The notes beneath the pieces are model-generated. The model saw nothing but the letters and a program-made list of their open reading frames with translations. It did no database searches and was not told the DNA's origin. Positions 20,331 through 32,250 of a stretch of DNA of 64,000 bases are shown in pieces; position 1 is the stretch's first letter; each line of letters opens with the position of its first letter. The stretch lies in NCBI GenBank assembly GCA_936432065.2, contig OW386292.2, forward strand, positions 101,203,829-101,267,828, in the 5' to 3' direction. The translations under genes were made by a program, and so were the position numbers. This DNA is from Rutpela maculata (taxonomy: Eukaryota > Arthropoda > Insecta > Coleoptera > Cerambycidae).

Positions 20331-22006
20331 CAATTGACTTTTGCTGTGCAAATGAGCCTCAAAGCAAAAGGAAAGCTGGATGCTGCAAAAGTACTAAAAG
20401 ATATCACTTCAAGCCCAAAACGCGCAACAAAATACAGAAAAGCATTCACTACAACACAAAAGAGACTACGACGACTTAGTCCTAAAGAAGCACTTTCAAT
20501 TTTTGTAGAAGTTGGGTTAACGAGAAGGCAATATGAAATAGTGAGGTCGGGTGCTATCAATATATCCATCTTACTCGTTATTGCAGAAAGCTAAAAAAGA
20601 GTGCTATTCCAACAGAGAAGCTTACCAAGTCACGCAGAATTGTGCCGAAGTCAAACTTCAAGACTTACTTGATCATACAGCTTTACGACTTGCAGAATAT
20701 TTAAAGGACGTTTTACAAACATTGACGGAGGAAGAACGAAAACAGCTTCTTTTAATATCAAAGTGGGGTTGTGATGGATCACAACAAACTCGATATAAAC
20801 AAAGGTGTGAGAATATATCTGACAGTGACGCCAACATCTTCCAAAGTTCTTTTGTACCTGTACGACTGATTGTGAAAGGCAAGGAAGAAAAAATTGTTTG
20901 GCAAAATCCTACACCCTCATCACCACGATTCTGCAGACCAATTAGAATAAGGTGTATACACGAGACTGTTAATATTACCAATGAAGAAATACAATACGTG
21001 GAGAATCAAATACAACGATCGAAAAATACAACTAATTCCGACGGAACTCTTTCCATTAAACATAGACTATTATTGACTATGGTTGACGGTAAAGTGTGCA
21101 ATGCTGCGACTGGCACTACATCTACAGTGCGATGTTATATATGTGGTAAAACTTCAAAGGATTTCAATTCAGAAATAACGGAAAATAAAGAAATTATAAA
21201 ACCAGAATCTCTTAACTTCGGTTTGTCGATACTACATGCGCAGATTCGATTTTTTGAAGGATTACTGCTTTTATCATATAAACTACCAATTAGGAAATGG
21301 CGAGCACAAACGGAAAATGAAAAACAGTTAGTTCCATCAACTAAAAAAGAAATTCAAGATAAATTTCGAAATAAGTTGGGCCTGTTGGTGAACATCCCTA
21401 AATCTGGTTATGGAAATACTAATGATGGGAATACCTCGAGATGATTTTTCGAAAATCCAAAGGTGGCGTCTAGCATCACAGGTATTGACGAAGGGTTAAT
21501 ACACAGATTTAAAATAATTTTGGAAACCCTCTCAAGTGGAAATGAGATAGACGTGGCAAAGTTCAACAGTTATTGTGTTGATACTGCAAAATTATATGTA
21601 AGGTTACATTCCTGGCATCCAATGTCGCCAACTATACATAAAATATTGGTGCATGGAGGAACAATAATTTCACATGGACTTTTACCTATAGGCCAACTAT
21701 CAGAGGACGCAGCAGAAGCCAGGAATAAACATTTTCGTTAGTACAGAACCAACTATGCGCGAAAATGTTCAAGAGAACATTGATTGCAATAGAGACATAA
21801 TTAATAGATTGTTGTTAACTTCCGACCCGCTTTTGTCGTCTTCCAGACCACTAAATAAAAATAAGTGTAAACCTTTTTCAACGAAAACACTACATATGCT
21901 CCAACCAGGCCAAGCAGTTAGACGAGACGAGAACACCGAAGAAGAAGAAAAAAGTAGTGAGGAAGAAATTTGTGAAGAAGAATTACAATCCGAGGGAGAA
22001 GCGTGA
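20331..22006 (+). pseudogene. Transib (RAG1-related) transposase, near-complete core, copy C
   Basis: Transib transposases are cut-and-paste DNA enzymes and relatives of RAG1. The 297-codon frame 20551-21444 holds KWGCDGS (first Asp, codon 20773), FCRPIRI, and LTMVDGKVCNA (second Asp, codon 21085, 104 residues later). The zinc pair CYIC (21133/21142) lies shortly after. GYGNTNDGNTSR precedes a TGA at 21442. The next frame has IHKILVHG (zinc His pair, codons 21637/21652) and LSEDAAEARNK with the catalytic Glu (most likely codon 21715). After a TAG at 21739 come ARKCSRE, INRLLLTSDP and an acidic tail to 22006. CxxC + H-x4-H and the D-D-E order match RAG1/Transib. The N-terminal third is missing; there are about two frameshifts and two stops. 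Confidence 0.85.
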
Positions 22007-22145
22007 TACAGCTCTTAAAATCACCTGTGCTATCTTATTTCTATTGTTTGATATTATTAAATAAACTAATATTTAATTAAAATGTGTCCTAGTTTCCTTA
22101 TATGATTTAAATAAAAGTAAATAAGATTAATATACCAATTCTAAA

Positions 22146-22385
22146 GACAAAGAGGCTAAGGGAAAAAACCAAAATGTTAAAATAGTTGGAAAGAAAATTA
22201 TTATTGATAATGTTGAATTTCATTATAAACAATTTGCAAAACCTGTTAATGCTTTGGATATAGCAAACGAAGAGCAAGCCGGTAACTCAGACGAAGACAT
22301 CCTAAGTGTGGACGGTGAAGATAAGACCGAAACTTCCCAGGCTTCAAAAAACGTAGTGGCAACAACTTCACAGCTGGGGATCTAG
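22146..22385 (+). other. Open frame without ATG, 79 codons, unassigned
   Basis: An uninterrupted frame with a Lys-rich start, IIIDNVEFHYKQFAKPVNALD and an acidic Ser/Thr-rich end, closing at a TAG at 22383-22385. It has protein-like composition but no known motif. It is followed by an (AAAT)n tract at 22451-22474, so it could be the end of a retroelement ORF. Confidence 0.25.
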
Positions 22386-22450
22386 AAAGCTAGTCGTCAA
22401 AGAAGAAACCCTGAAAGAAAAAAATAATCTGTTAGGCTAATTTAACAACA

Positions 22451-22474
22451 AAATAAATAAATAAATAAATAAAT
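22451..22474 (+). repeat. (AAAT)n microsatellite
   Basis: Six AAAT/AATA units, possibly the 3' tail of a retroposed sequence ending just before the LINE that starts coding at 22537. Confidence 0.6.
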
Positions 22475-22536
22475 ACACAAAAAAAAAACTTACATTTTGG
22501 TATCTAGTTTTAAATAGGATAGTTAAATTATTAATA

Positions 22537-24262
22537 ATGGATGGTTTCGTTAGGGATTTCAAAAACAATGAATTAAAGACAATTTCAATAGAAGATATTA
22601 GCATGTGTAACAGTATACTGGGTGATAAGAAAGATACGTTTAAGATATTACATAACAATATTAGGAGTATCCAGAAAAATTTTGAGGCATTCCAGACACT
22701 CTTGTACGAATTAAATATTAAGCTAGATTGTATTGTACTTACTGAGACTTATAAAATTTTTGATTTAAGTCTATACAAATTAGAGGGATATGATTTAATT
22801 TACAGCAATGGGCAATTTAACAAAAATGACGGGGTAGTAAACTTTATAAATAGTAAATATAATTATAGTGCTGAAATCTTAAAAATATATGAATCAACTG
22901 TAGTCAAATTAACGATAAAAAACCACAAAGGTACTAATTTAATAATAACGGGTATATACAGATCACCCTCACTGGACAATAAAGAATTTAGTAACCATTT
23001 AAAAAATTATTTGAAAGAGCACGCTGGCAATAATTATCAAAATATTTTAGTTGGAGATATGAATATAGATATTTCAAATGACTCAGACGATAGCCAAATT
23101 TATCTAAATATACTAAATGAAGAAGCCTTTATTTCTTGCATAAATATGCATACTAGGGTTCAAGGACAATCGCAATCATTTATAGATCATCTTTTCATAA
23201 AAAATATAACCACTAAACCCAAGTCCTTACTATTAAAAACGCATGTGTCAGACCACTTCTCAATACTTTTTCAAATGGACATAAAAAACAATAAACAAAG
23301 CAAAACAAAAAATAGCACAGTAACAAATATCATTGATTATGGCAAACTGAATGAGTATTTATTAGCAGAGAAGTGGGCTGACATTTATAACAGTGGGAAT
23401 GCCGAAATAGCTACAGATTTATTTATCTATAAATTAAAAAATTATTAGCATTAGTTCTAAGCAAATCACCAATAAGGGAAATAAGAAAAAAACATGGATA
23501 ACGAGAGGATTAATGAATTCGATAAAACAGCGGGATTTACTTTATAAAAAATGGCAAAACAAAAAAGAGGACCAAAAAAGACTGGAGGATTTTAAAAAAT
23601 ATCGAAATAAATTAAATATATTAATTAAGGAAACAAAGAGTACTTAGTATAAAAATATTATAAACAAAAATAAAAATAACTCAAAAGTACTATGGAACAC
23701 TGTAAAAGACTTAGGATCGGAACAAACTGATAAAAAAGAAGTTAAAGAAATAAAAAATAAAAACAACAAAATTATTTCAAATGAAAAAGAAAAAGAGGAA
23801 GTACTAGGCCATGAACGGCAAGTACCAAATTCCATTTACTTATCAGAAACGACCGAAAAAGAGGTAAGAGAAATTATATTAAATTTAAAGCCACATAAAG
23901 CACCCGGTATTGACGCAGTAAAATCCAGTACATTAAAAGAAATATTAGACCATATCACCAAACCATTATGTTTTATTATCAACAAGATAATAATCACTGG
24001 AGTTTTCCCCAAAGCACTTAAAACGGCTTTAATTAAGCCCCTGTTTAAGAGCGGGGACAGATTGGAGTGTTCAAATTATAGACCAATTTCATTACTTTCT
24101 AATATAGCAAAAATTGTTGAAAAAATTATATCAGTAAGAGTAATTAACTATTTAGATAAGTATGAAATATTAAATGATGCTCAGTATGGCTTCAGGCAGG
24201 CAAACTCTACCGAAGATGCAATTGCATTTTTAACAGCAAAAATCTTTGCTGTTAAAAGAAAA
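22537..24262 (+). pseudogene. Non-LTR retrotransposon (CR1/Jockey-type): endonuclease + reverse transcriptase, truncated
   Basis: The first 303 codons (22537-23448) are uninterrupted and form an APE-type endonuclease: LHNNIRSI, LTETYKI, GIYRSPS, LVGDMNIDI and HVSDHFSI in order. A stop follows, and the frame then continues through the linker. The start of the RT domain is visible: LKPHKAPGIDAV, VFPKALKTALIKPLFKSGD, NYRPISLLS and QYGFRQANSTEDAI. The reading ends at about 24250 where a hairpin MITE begins, before the catalytic FADD box. The related fragments at 32490 and 46485 share the KSTEDAI / LAKAFDTVCH wording, so one LINE family has at least three remnants here. Confidence 0.8.
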
Positions 24263-24682
24263 ACCTGACGTGCTGGGGAAAAACTAAAATCAGATTTGTG
24301 TTCAGCGACTCAAAATACAAGGGATAGGTGTGGTCAGTACCCCCCCCCCCCGCAGATGACTTTTTTTGTGGGGGATTGTGCCACACTGAGTGTGGCGCAG
24401 TGGCAACCGAAAAAAAGTGGTCTGCGCGGGGGTACTGACCACACCTATCCCTTGTATTTTGAGCCGCTGAATACGAATCTGACCTTAGTTTTTCCCCAAC
24501 ACGTCCGGTTTTTTTAACAGCAAAAAAAGTCTGTTGAATCGTAATATTTATATATTTATTTGCTGTTAAAAAAAACCTGACGTCCTGGGAAAACACTAAG
24601 GTCAGATTCGTGTTCAGCGGCTCAAAATACAAGAGATAGGTATGGCCAGTACCCCGGCGCAGACAACTTTTTTTTTGTGGGC
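24245..24682. mobile_element. Hairpin MITE, one complete palindrome plus one extra arm
   Basis: 24245-24524 is an inverted repeat: TTTGCTGTTAAAAGAAAAACC … GGTTTTTTTAACAGCAAA, with further arms containing the CAAAATACAAGGGATAGGTG phrase and its complement. A third arm in the first orientation begins at 24559 (TTTGCTGTTAAAAAAAACC) and fades after about 24680. It lies at the break of the LINE RT domain. A poly-C run sits at the hairpin centre. Confidence 0.75.
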
Positions 24683-25339
24683 CTGTGTAATTTAACTGTT
24701 GTATATAATAATTTAATTAACAAATATTTAAAAGTTATATATAGTTTATCATATGGGGTGCAGTTCCAGTTTTTGTTTAATGGTTCGAATTTTTATTATT
24801 ACACATAAAATTCTTATTAATCGTTATTTTAATTATTACAACTCAGTATTGCATTTGGTATGAAACTATTCACGTGCATACATTTACATTTAGTAATTAT
24901 ATGTTATGTTTTCATTGGATTTTATTTTTTAACTCGCTTGTTTTTCATTATTATGACTCTTTCTTACTTAAGAAGTATATTTGTGGTTTTGTTTCACTAA
25001 AGGTAAGGTTATTACTTACTATTAGATTATTTTATCCATTGCAATTGTTCATTTATTAAAAAAAGATTTTTTTACATAAATTTTAATTTCGTTGTGTTAA
25101 AGTAATTGTGATTTATATTTTATTTATATTAAAAAAAAAATTATTCATTCCATATTTGTAATAATGTAAGTTATATTATTTGTATGTTGTATTTTAATCC
25201 TGAGGAAGAATAAAATTTGATTCGAAACGTCGACAAGTGGAAATAACCTCGTTCATTTTCTTATCCGATATACCGATTCCAAATTGACAAGCCTGTTAAG
25301 TTCAAAAACATAAACATAATTTCGCGGACATAGAAGTCG
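24683..25339. other. No supported gene
   Basis: AT-rich. The stretch 25195-25250 (cctgaggaagaataaaatttgattcgaaacgtcg) has the wording common at ends of Penelope-like or other retroelements, but no coding sequence accompanies it. Confidence 0.35.
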
Positions 25340-26100
25340 CGAATGAATGCGAAAGTGAGGTTATTTTGCCCTAAACAATCCGGGAATATACAGAATCCGT
25401 TTAGTATAGACATTTATATAGATAATAGAAAACTTGACATTCCAATAGACTCAGATGCAAGCCTAAGCGCATGCAATGAGGACACTTACCGAAATTTTTT
25501 TACTAAATATCCTTTAATAAAATGTAACACAATACTAAAGGGTCAAAACTTTGAGACAGTAGGATAATTTTGTTGTGGGGTCAGTTGCAATGAACGAATC
25601 AGGGATATTAAATTTCATGTACTAAAAAAGGGTGAACCATTTATTGCTGGCAGAGATTTCATGAAGGAATTTAATATTTTGGTGCAAGCAATTAATAATG
25701 TAGAACATGTAAATGTACAAATTGACAAATTAATTGAAAAATATAACGATGTTTTCAGTAGTGTCCCATATGCCTATCGTAAACAATTGGATGATGAGCT
25801 CCAGAGACTTCAGAAGGAAGGGATGATCACTCCCGTAGAGACCAGTTCATTGGGAACTCTATTAGTAATCGTTATCAAAACAAATCAATAAGGCAAAATA
25901 TGTGTCAGTATGCGATACTTGTCCTAAAGGCAAGAAGTAATCAAGAAAAATGTTTAATTACCATGACTGAACTAAATTCTCCACGTCATTTTAATTATGT
26001 AGTTTAGTGTCTAAAAGAATTATGCGGAGAAATTATTCGAAATAATACAATAAATGGATCAGAATTTAATATCACCTCATTGGCTTTAAAACTGGGACAT
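25340..26100 (+). pseudogene. Ty3/gypsy-type pol relic (protease to start of RT)
   Basis: 25343-25567 reads like a retropepsin: IDIYIDNRKLDIPIDSDAS, with the active-site D-S/T-G changed to DSDA. After a stop it continues (25661-25891) GEPFIAGRDFM, DVFSSVPYAYR, DELQRLQKEGMITPVETSSLG, the step that opens the RT domain in gypsy elements (usually ...WGTPLV). Later frames to about 26100 are broken and contain no DD box. No LTRs were found next to it. It is an old retrotransposon remnant, incapable of expression as one protein. Confidence 0.65.
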
Positions 26101-28146
26101 TCTATAAAAAAAAATGTGTCAATATACTTCGTGGAATGGATGTAAAGGCAGGATTGCTATTAAGAGAAAAAAAACAAAGTCTTTGGTGAATTGATGGATA
26201 TGGAATGGTCAATTCGGATATCTTCACAAGCGTGTACCACTTTAAATACAAGAAAAATGAATTCTCCAAATATTCTTCCACTTGTCGAGGATCTGAATAA
26301 ATTACCTGGTAGGTCAAAAGGAGCATTTCGGATTCTTGTTCTCTCACGCATCAGCTCTTTGTATTCTTCTGGCCATTCCAACAACGACAATTTGAAACAC
26401 TATTAGTACAAAGTTCTTGCGAATTCTTGCCTTACAATTTACTTTAGAATGATATACGTAGTTGATATATCCTAACATAACAAACACTTCAATAGAAGGT
26501 CTATAAACAATGAAACCACACAAAACTATAAAAAATATACGTTAGGTAAGCAAAGATCGTAGCGCTGTTTGAAAAATTTAATCTCATGTCTTAAAATGAT
26601 TACCGAATTCCGATGTTCAACGACGATACTATATGAAAATCGTTATAATCGTCAGTATTAGCCAAGTTTTAAACCTTGGCTAAGTTAGTAATTCGCCATG
26701 TAAATATTTGTTGTTTTGTTTCCTCATTTGTGGCATCCCGGCACTGTCTATATCATCACTTATTTAACAGCTTGCTCTGCTAATTCACCGTTTCCTGTCA
26801 TACCGCTCCGTTAACCATATGTTCATGCCACCAGTTCATAGCTGACGTCATAATATAGTTTTGTTTCCGCCTGCCGTAGCCTTAGGTTCTAGTTTCAGCC
26901 ATAGTAATACGGATTTTATTAATATTAGAAGTAGCATAAGGAACCTACAGAATTTGGTAGTAATAAAGATTATCCCGATTTGTGCATTTTACGGCTGTGT
27001 GTGAAAAAGTCTTTTTGACGCACTGGGCATTTCCGTTTCTTCCCTGTAGTTACTCAAGCCCTTCTTCACTGGCTTTGAGGGTAGTGGCATTCCTCCACTT
27101 GATGAAGAACTGACGTCCGAGTAACCGTAACGAAATTACCGCTGTTGCTGAAATCGTCACTAACCTGAAATTCACTAAGACTTTCACGGGGTCGAGGTAA
27201 ATCATATTGTAATCACACTGAGCAAAGCCCATCAATAAAATCCTTGCTAATACTTTTTTAACTAGAGTAGCAATAAATAAGGAGATATTGTCTGTCTTAC
27301 TCATATTTTATTGCAAAGTTCGCTATCCTAAAAGGACTGTACTTTAGAAATATATGTTCACTACATCTGAAGAAGTCACTTTCTGCGTGGGTGTATTAGC
27401 CTTTAAAAAGTGCTTTTCAGTCTACATTGAAAAAAAATTATTAAAATTTACAGTATAAATATAAAATGACTATCGAAAAAATACACTATATGTTAGAGAA
27501 ATATTACCCTTACTATGGAATAATAAACATACGCCATGCAAATTTACATAAGTCAGATATTTAATTCACGGTAACAAATTTTCCACGAATCGTGTACACA
27601 CGGTAAATACAATTTTGTTAGGATTAAAAATTATATTTTTAATATTCACATTTTAGGTTTGACGGTTTACAAGTGCGTCTTGATTTGTTATTGCTGAATT
27701 TATTTATTGTGTTTTGTGTAGATTCTTATTGTGTTTAACGTGCTCTGAAAAACAGTAAGTACTGACATTACAAGTACAAGTATACACCTATTCGTAGATA
27801 TTTAATTAATTTAACCTAAAACTCATACATATCATCAGGTGCTTATTGAATACATCTACAGAGAGATAAATGATAAATTAAAAATGCTCCATGACAAAAA
27901 TTATTAATCAAAAATACTGTTTGTTTGGTAAAAATCGAAAATCAAAAAATAAGCGAGGAAATAAAGTTCATCTTAATAAATATTTTTTTGCTATATAGGC
28001 AAATATTTGGGTCAATATTAACTAAGTGAACTCTTTAAGTCCCTGCATAGTACTTGCGCAAGACAATAAATATATAAGTTTTTATATCAGAGTCTTATTC
28101 TAGATGAAAACAAATTGACATTATGTTGTAATCTAGAATATACCTA
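26101..28146. other. No supported gene
   Basis: Contains only overlapping opposing frames (26102-26406, and 27050-27304 minus strand) without domains. A short hairpin occurs at about 26660-26690 (agccaag … cttggct). Otherwise AT-rich single-copy-looking sequence. Confidence 0.35.
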
Positions 28147-28371
28147 GCTATCAATGAAGGATCTTCTTTCATTCCGGCTTTAGAACAATTTTATGCTTCA
28201 TTTTTTATTTTTATTATGAAGTACCCTGATAAAACCAATACAATTCTGAAAGTTCTGCAAAGATACTTTATGAAAACTCATCCTCATAGTGGCACAAGGT
28301 CAAATATTTTTTCAAAATCAAAGTCTGCAGTTATTAGGTTCCTGAAGAGTCTTTCTGATTATATATCATAG
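28147..28371 (+). other. Conserved-looking open frame ending at a splice-donor-like site
   Basis: The 74-codon frame without ATG reads SSFIPALEQFYASFFIFIMKY … ILKVLQRYFMKTHPH … AVIRFLKSLSDYIS, with regular amphipathic spacing like real protein. It closes with TAG immediately followed by GTAAGT (28372), so the stop may be the last codon of a damaged exon. Family not recognised. Confidence 0.3.
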
Positions 28372-28524
28372 GTAAGTTTTTTATATTACTTTTGATTCAC
28401 AATGAACTAATTCTAAAATTTCCTTGTAGAAAGATCACTGATTTCCATTCCGATATTCAATACATATAGTTAAGTCACAAACACGTGTGTTCTGTCCTAT
28501 CCCCATGGGAGATGAGTTTATTTT

Positions 28525-28628
28525 ACCTTATCTATAGGTTTGTATAGTTAAGTTTATTACACCTTACTATGGATTTGTATAGTTAAGTTTGTTTTAAACC
28601 TTACTATGAATTAGTATATACAGTAAGT
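28525..28628. repeat. Short tandem repeat, unit 36-37 bp
   Basis: Three units start at 28525, 28561 and 28598 with accttactatgg-atttgtatagttaagttt. The third is partly diverged. Confidence 0.65.
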
Positions 28629-29187
28629 GGGATCTATAAATGAATATACATTTAATAGTTATAGAAATCAAAATATTTTTGTAAGTGATTTTGTAATGCA
28701 CAAAATATTAACTTTTGTACAGTGCTACTCACATTGGGATAAGAAACCTGGACAGTCTTGATTAAGTTTTGAATAAAATAAAATTCTGGATAAAAATCCT
28801 GTTTGCTTATCTTACGAACAAACAATTATCTCTTGTGGAAACATGAAACTGCACAACTTATATGAAAAAGATTATGTATGATATGTACCCCGCGGCTCCC
28901 GAAAAGTGCAGGTTAATATTTTATGTAGTTTATGCTTCCAACTTCTAACATTTAAGGTTCACAGTTTGTTAGTAAAACATTACTGGCAAAATTCACATTC
29001 AATATGCTGAAAATGAACAAAATATTCCTTGGTGACAAAAATTGTGTCTTTTTGGGGGCCGCAGTACATCATCTTGTGAGCTTACTCTTTGTAAAGAAAT
29101 TTATAAGCATTTTGAAAATTCTTAATGCATTAAATTATTTTTTTATATCGTATATGTTCATAAAAAGAAAAAAAATTATTTATTTTT
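28629..29187. other. No supported gene
   Basis: AT-rich with one chance frame (29004-29243). It includes the lead-in to the Tigger-like tail that follows. Confidence 0.35.
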
Positions 29188-29720
29188 ATGATTTCACGTG
29201 TAAAAAAACCCAAGCAAAAACCAAAAGTAATAAAAAGATCTAGAATTTGTGATAGCTGCAGTGAGAGTGATCAAGATAATTTTAAGACTGTAGAAACTCC
29301 CGACGAGTCTAGATTATATTTCTTAGAAGAGTATAACTTTTCAGATGGTGTAATCCCACATTTAGTTCGCGGAATACCCCCTAATGCCTGGAGATATATA
29401 AGAAAATGATTTCTTACTTATTAAACTTCCGAATAAAAAAAATCTGTTGTTTATTACGTTGGTCAAGTAATTATGTTATATGGCCATAGTGAATACTAAA
29501 TTTCAGTTTTAAGACAGAAACCTATCTCTTGGTTGATGGGTCTTGGGTGATTTCCCGAAGTCAAAGATGTCTGCTGTCCCCGCTGAATATGTTATATTAA
29601 AATTGCCACAACCAAAAATATCAACAGGAATTAGTAGAACTGTTCCATGTTTTTTCACCTCAACAATTACGATGTGCAGAAATTCCGCCATATTCATTTT
29701 AGACATCTTTTATATTTATA
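29188..29720 (+). pseudogene. Tigger-type tail with SH3-like C-terminal domain, second copy
   Basis: A Lys/Arg-rich linker (KKPKQKPKVIKRSR) and acidic Ser stretch lead, through stops and shifts, to LLIKLPNKKNLLFI (about 29413). 29543-29620 then gives FPKSKMSAVPAEYVILKLPQPK and 29660 an NNYDV-like end. This is the same order as DFILEQF … FEVIFF … DIVLKLPPP … STYNV at 8955-9239. The catalytic domain is missing. Confidence 0.45.
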
Positions 29721-30338
29721 TACTTAGGGGGTCTTCTAAACTTTGATAAGAGGTACATTTTTTTCTAAGACATTATTTAGTTGTGAAATATATTATTTTG
29801 TTTGGACTTTATGTAACTATGTATTTCCTTAATTTTGTATTTAGCTAAAAGCACGACTTTTGAGTCAGGAAACTGTTCAATTTTTTATTTACAAACCGTT
29901 TGTAAATTCATTTTCGTTTTTGACATAAAATAAATAAATAATTAAATACAATGCTATTGGTACCCTCTGAATATCACTGGTATAATTTACCAAATTTATT
30001 CCATTTTTATATATTTCCCGTCATAAAATATTTCAACTCCGACTCTGTAGTACTACAATGTTCGACGAAAGAATTTTACCCTTGCGGAGCGTCTGTGCGG
30101 GGAAAGAAATAATACCTCAGTTTAGATTGGATCGCCAACTCGGCCGTTTGGAGCCATTCTCCGCTCATCAATTTATAGTGTGAGACTATTAAATAATAGT
30201 AAGAATTTGACCCTCACTGTTTTTAGTTCTGATACCTGCCTGTAGAATTTGATTAGGTAGTTTTAAATTCAAGAAGTTGTAAAGTAGTGAGTGTTTAAGA
30301 TCCAGCGAGAGGCCTAAACCATGACAAAAATATTAGTC
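29721..30338. other. No supported gene
   Basis: No conserved frame. The interval 30050-30190 is GC-richer than its surroundings but shows no RNA-gene or coding signal that I can identify. Confidence 0.35.
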
Positions 30339-30615
30339 CAGTGCAATTAGGTTTATACCTCGGAACCCCCAGCTATAGTGAATGGATTTCTAATGCCCTA
30401 AACTAAAAAGTTTACCCATTAAAAATTACCGCAATTTCGAAAATCAGTAAATTAAAAAAATAAATCATTTTTTTTTGAAATCTCAACGAAAAAAAATTAT
30501 CGTAATTTTTAAATATTTATTTTAAGAAAATAATGATTGTTATAGTTTTCTAGGTTGTTTATAAAGAATTTGTAAAAAAAAATGAAACTTTTTATTAGTT
30601 ATTTTTGTATCTAGG

Positions 30616-30710
30616 GTGCAAAATACTACTTTGGTGATCGAGAACGAAAGTTTTTTGACGAGGCGCAGCCGAGTCAAAAAATCGTTCTAGATCACCAAAG
30701 TATTTTGCAC
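30616..30710. repeat. Hairpin with arms of about 43 bp
   Basis: gtgcaaaatactactttggtg…gaacgaaagttttttgac and its near-complement gtcaaaaaatcgttc…caccaaagtattttgcac flank a short gaggcgcagccga loop. It lies inside the long-TIR element. Confidence 0.7.
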
Positions 30711-31288
30711 TCGAGATGCAAACAATATTTTTTCTACAACTTTCATTTGATTAAACTGAAACCATTAGTTAAAAAATCATACTGTTTTTAAAATAAAATA
30801 ATTTAAAAAATTCTACTTTCAGTTGATTTATTTGATAAAACAATAAATATTTTTGAACTAGATGTTTGTTTAATTCTCGTGTATACATTAAAAATTACAA
30901 AAAATAGGCAATAATAGTATGTGATGTGCAAAATATTTTGCGCACGGTGTCATGGTAACGCAAAAAAAATAATGTCAATGAAAAATGTCTCATTTTAGAC
31001 ACTGACATTAATGCGCAAACATAGCCTTTTTTGACAGTTGTAGAAAATAATTAATTTGAAGGTGGCAGGCGCTCCAAAAAGCGAAATAAATGAAAGAAAC
31101 GTTAAATATATACAAATACATCATTTTTTTTATGGAAAATAATTTATTAACAACTTATGCTAAATAATAATTATTATAAATTTTAATGATATAAATAATT
31201 ATACATTTTTATTACAAGGATAATCCTGTAAACTAATTGTCTCCGACGTTTTCGATTTCATTCATTAATACCTAAAAATAAATGAACT

Positions 31289-31497
31289 ACTGGTCCTGAT
31301 GGAATTCCATCTTTTCTTCTAAGGGACTGCGTAATTATCTTCGCGTTACCGCTGATTACTATCTTTAATCTAGCTCTTAAAACAGAAACATTTCCTTAAA
31401 TTTGGTGTAGGCCAAAAATTTGCCTTATATTTAAAAAAGGTGATAAGAATGCAATTAAAAACTATAGACCTATAGTCATCCTTCGAGACTCATTTTA
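31289..31497 (+). pseudogene. Reverse transcriptase fragment of a Jockey/R1-type LINE
   Basis: After frame adjustment it reads GPDGIPSFLLRDCVIIFALPL, FNLALKTETFP and FKKGDKNAIKNYRPI, the first conserved blocks of a non-LTR RT. It is about 70 codons long. It sits inside the long-TIR element and is a different family from the LINEs at 22537 and 34681. Confidence 0.65.
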
Positions 31498-31690
31498 GCA
31501 GTGAAACAAAACATTTTCTGTTTGCATTTTTGAAGACATATATTCATAGATAATGATAATATCAACATTTTTACCTACAAATTGTGACCCAAGAGAGCTA
31601 ATAAGAAGGCTATTAGCTTCAAATTGTCAAAATAATTTTGGCTACCAACGTGTATTTTTCAGGTAAAACTCGTATTAAAAAAAAATAGTA

Positions 31691-32250
31691 ACCTGGGCCT
31701 TTTCGGACCGATTTTAATCGAAAGGAGGGCTCTTTAGCTTTAATTTTAAAAAAAATTAAGTCCCTAGTACATCTAACATAGAAGTTTACCGCAAAACAGA
31801 CGACAGCGTTTTCACTGCAAGAGCGTAATTTCTCAAGTAATATGTTAATAGAGAAAAGTTGAATAACCTGGCCCATTTTAGACACTTTTAATAGAAGGGT
31901 GGATTCTTTAGCTTTAATTACAAAAAAAGTTAAGTCCCTAGTACATCTAACATAGATAGAAGTTTATTGCGAAATTGTCGTTGACGGCGTTTCCATTGCT
32001 AGCGCATTATGTTAAACTAAAATAAAATAAGATCTATTAACCTGGCCCTTTTCGGACCGATTTTAATCGAAAGGTGCGCTCTTTACCTTTAATTTAAAAA
32101 AAATTACGTCCTTAGTAAATCTAACATAGAAGTTTACCGCGAAATTATCGTTGACGGCGTTTCCGCTGCTAGCGGAAAAAAAATAAAATAAGATCTATTA
32201 ACCTAGCCCTTTTCGGACCGATTTTAATCGAAAAGTGGGTTCTTTACCAT
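31691..32250. repeat. Tandem repeat array, units 175, 174 and 161 bp plus a partial unit
   Basis: Units start at 31691, 31866, 32040 and 32201 with acctggcccttttcggaccg and contain ttaagtccctagtacatctaacatagaagttta and cggcgtttcc. The array adjoins the right TIR of the long-TIR element and may be an iteron-like subterminal array. Confidence 0.8.

Noticed and set aside
20673..20981. Minus-strand ORF of 102 codons
   Set aside because: Antisense to the Transib catalytic core.
20331..22006. Possible functional RAG1-like host gene
   Set aside because: Stops at 21442 and 21739, frameshifts and a missing N-terminus show that it is a transposon remnant.
22451..22474. (AAAT)n as the tail of the LINE at 22537
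   Set aside because: The LINE runs rightward and the tract lies 5' of its endonuclease, so it cannot be that LINE's 3' tail.
24252..24632. Opposing ORFs of 126 and 73 codons with similar peptides
   Set aside because: Both come from the two arms of a palindromic MITE; the similarity is due to the inverted repeat, not to protein conservation.
26102..26406. Three overlapping ORFs on both strands
   Set aside because: They overlap one another in the same 300 bases, none has a motif, and no strand is favoured.
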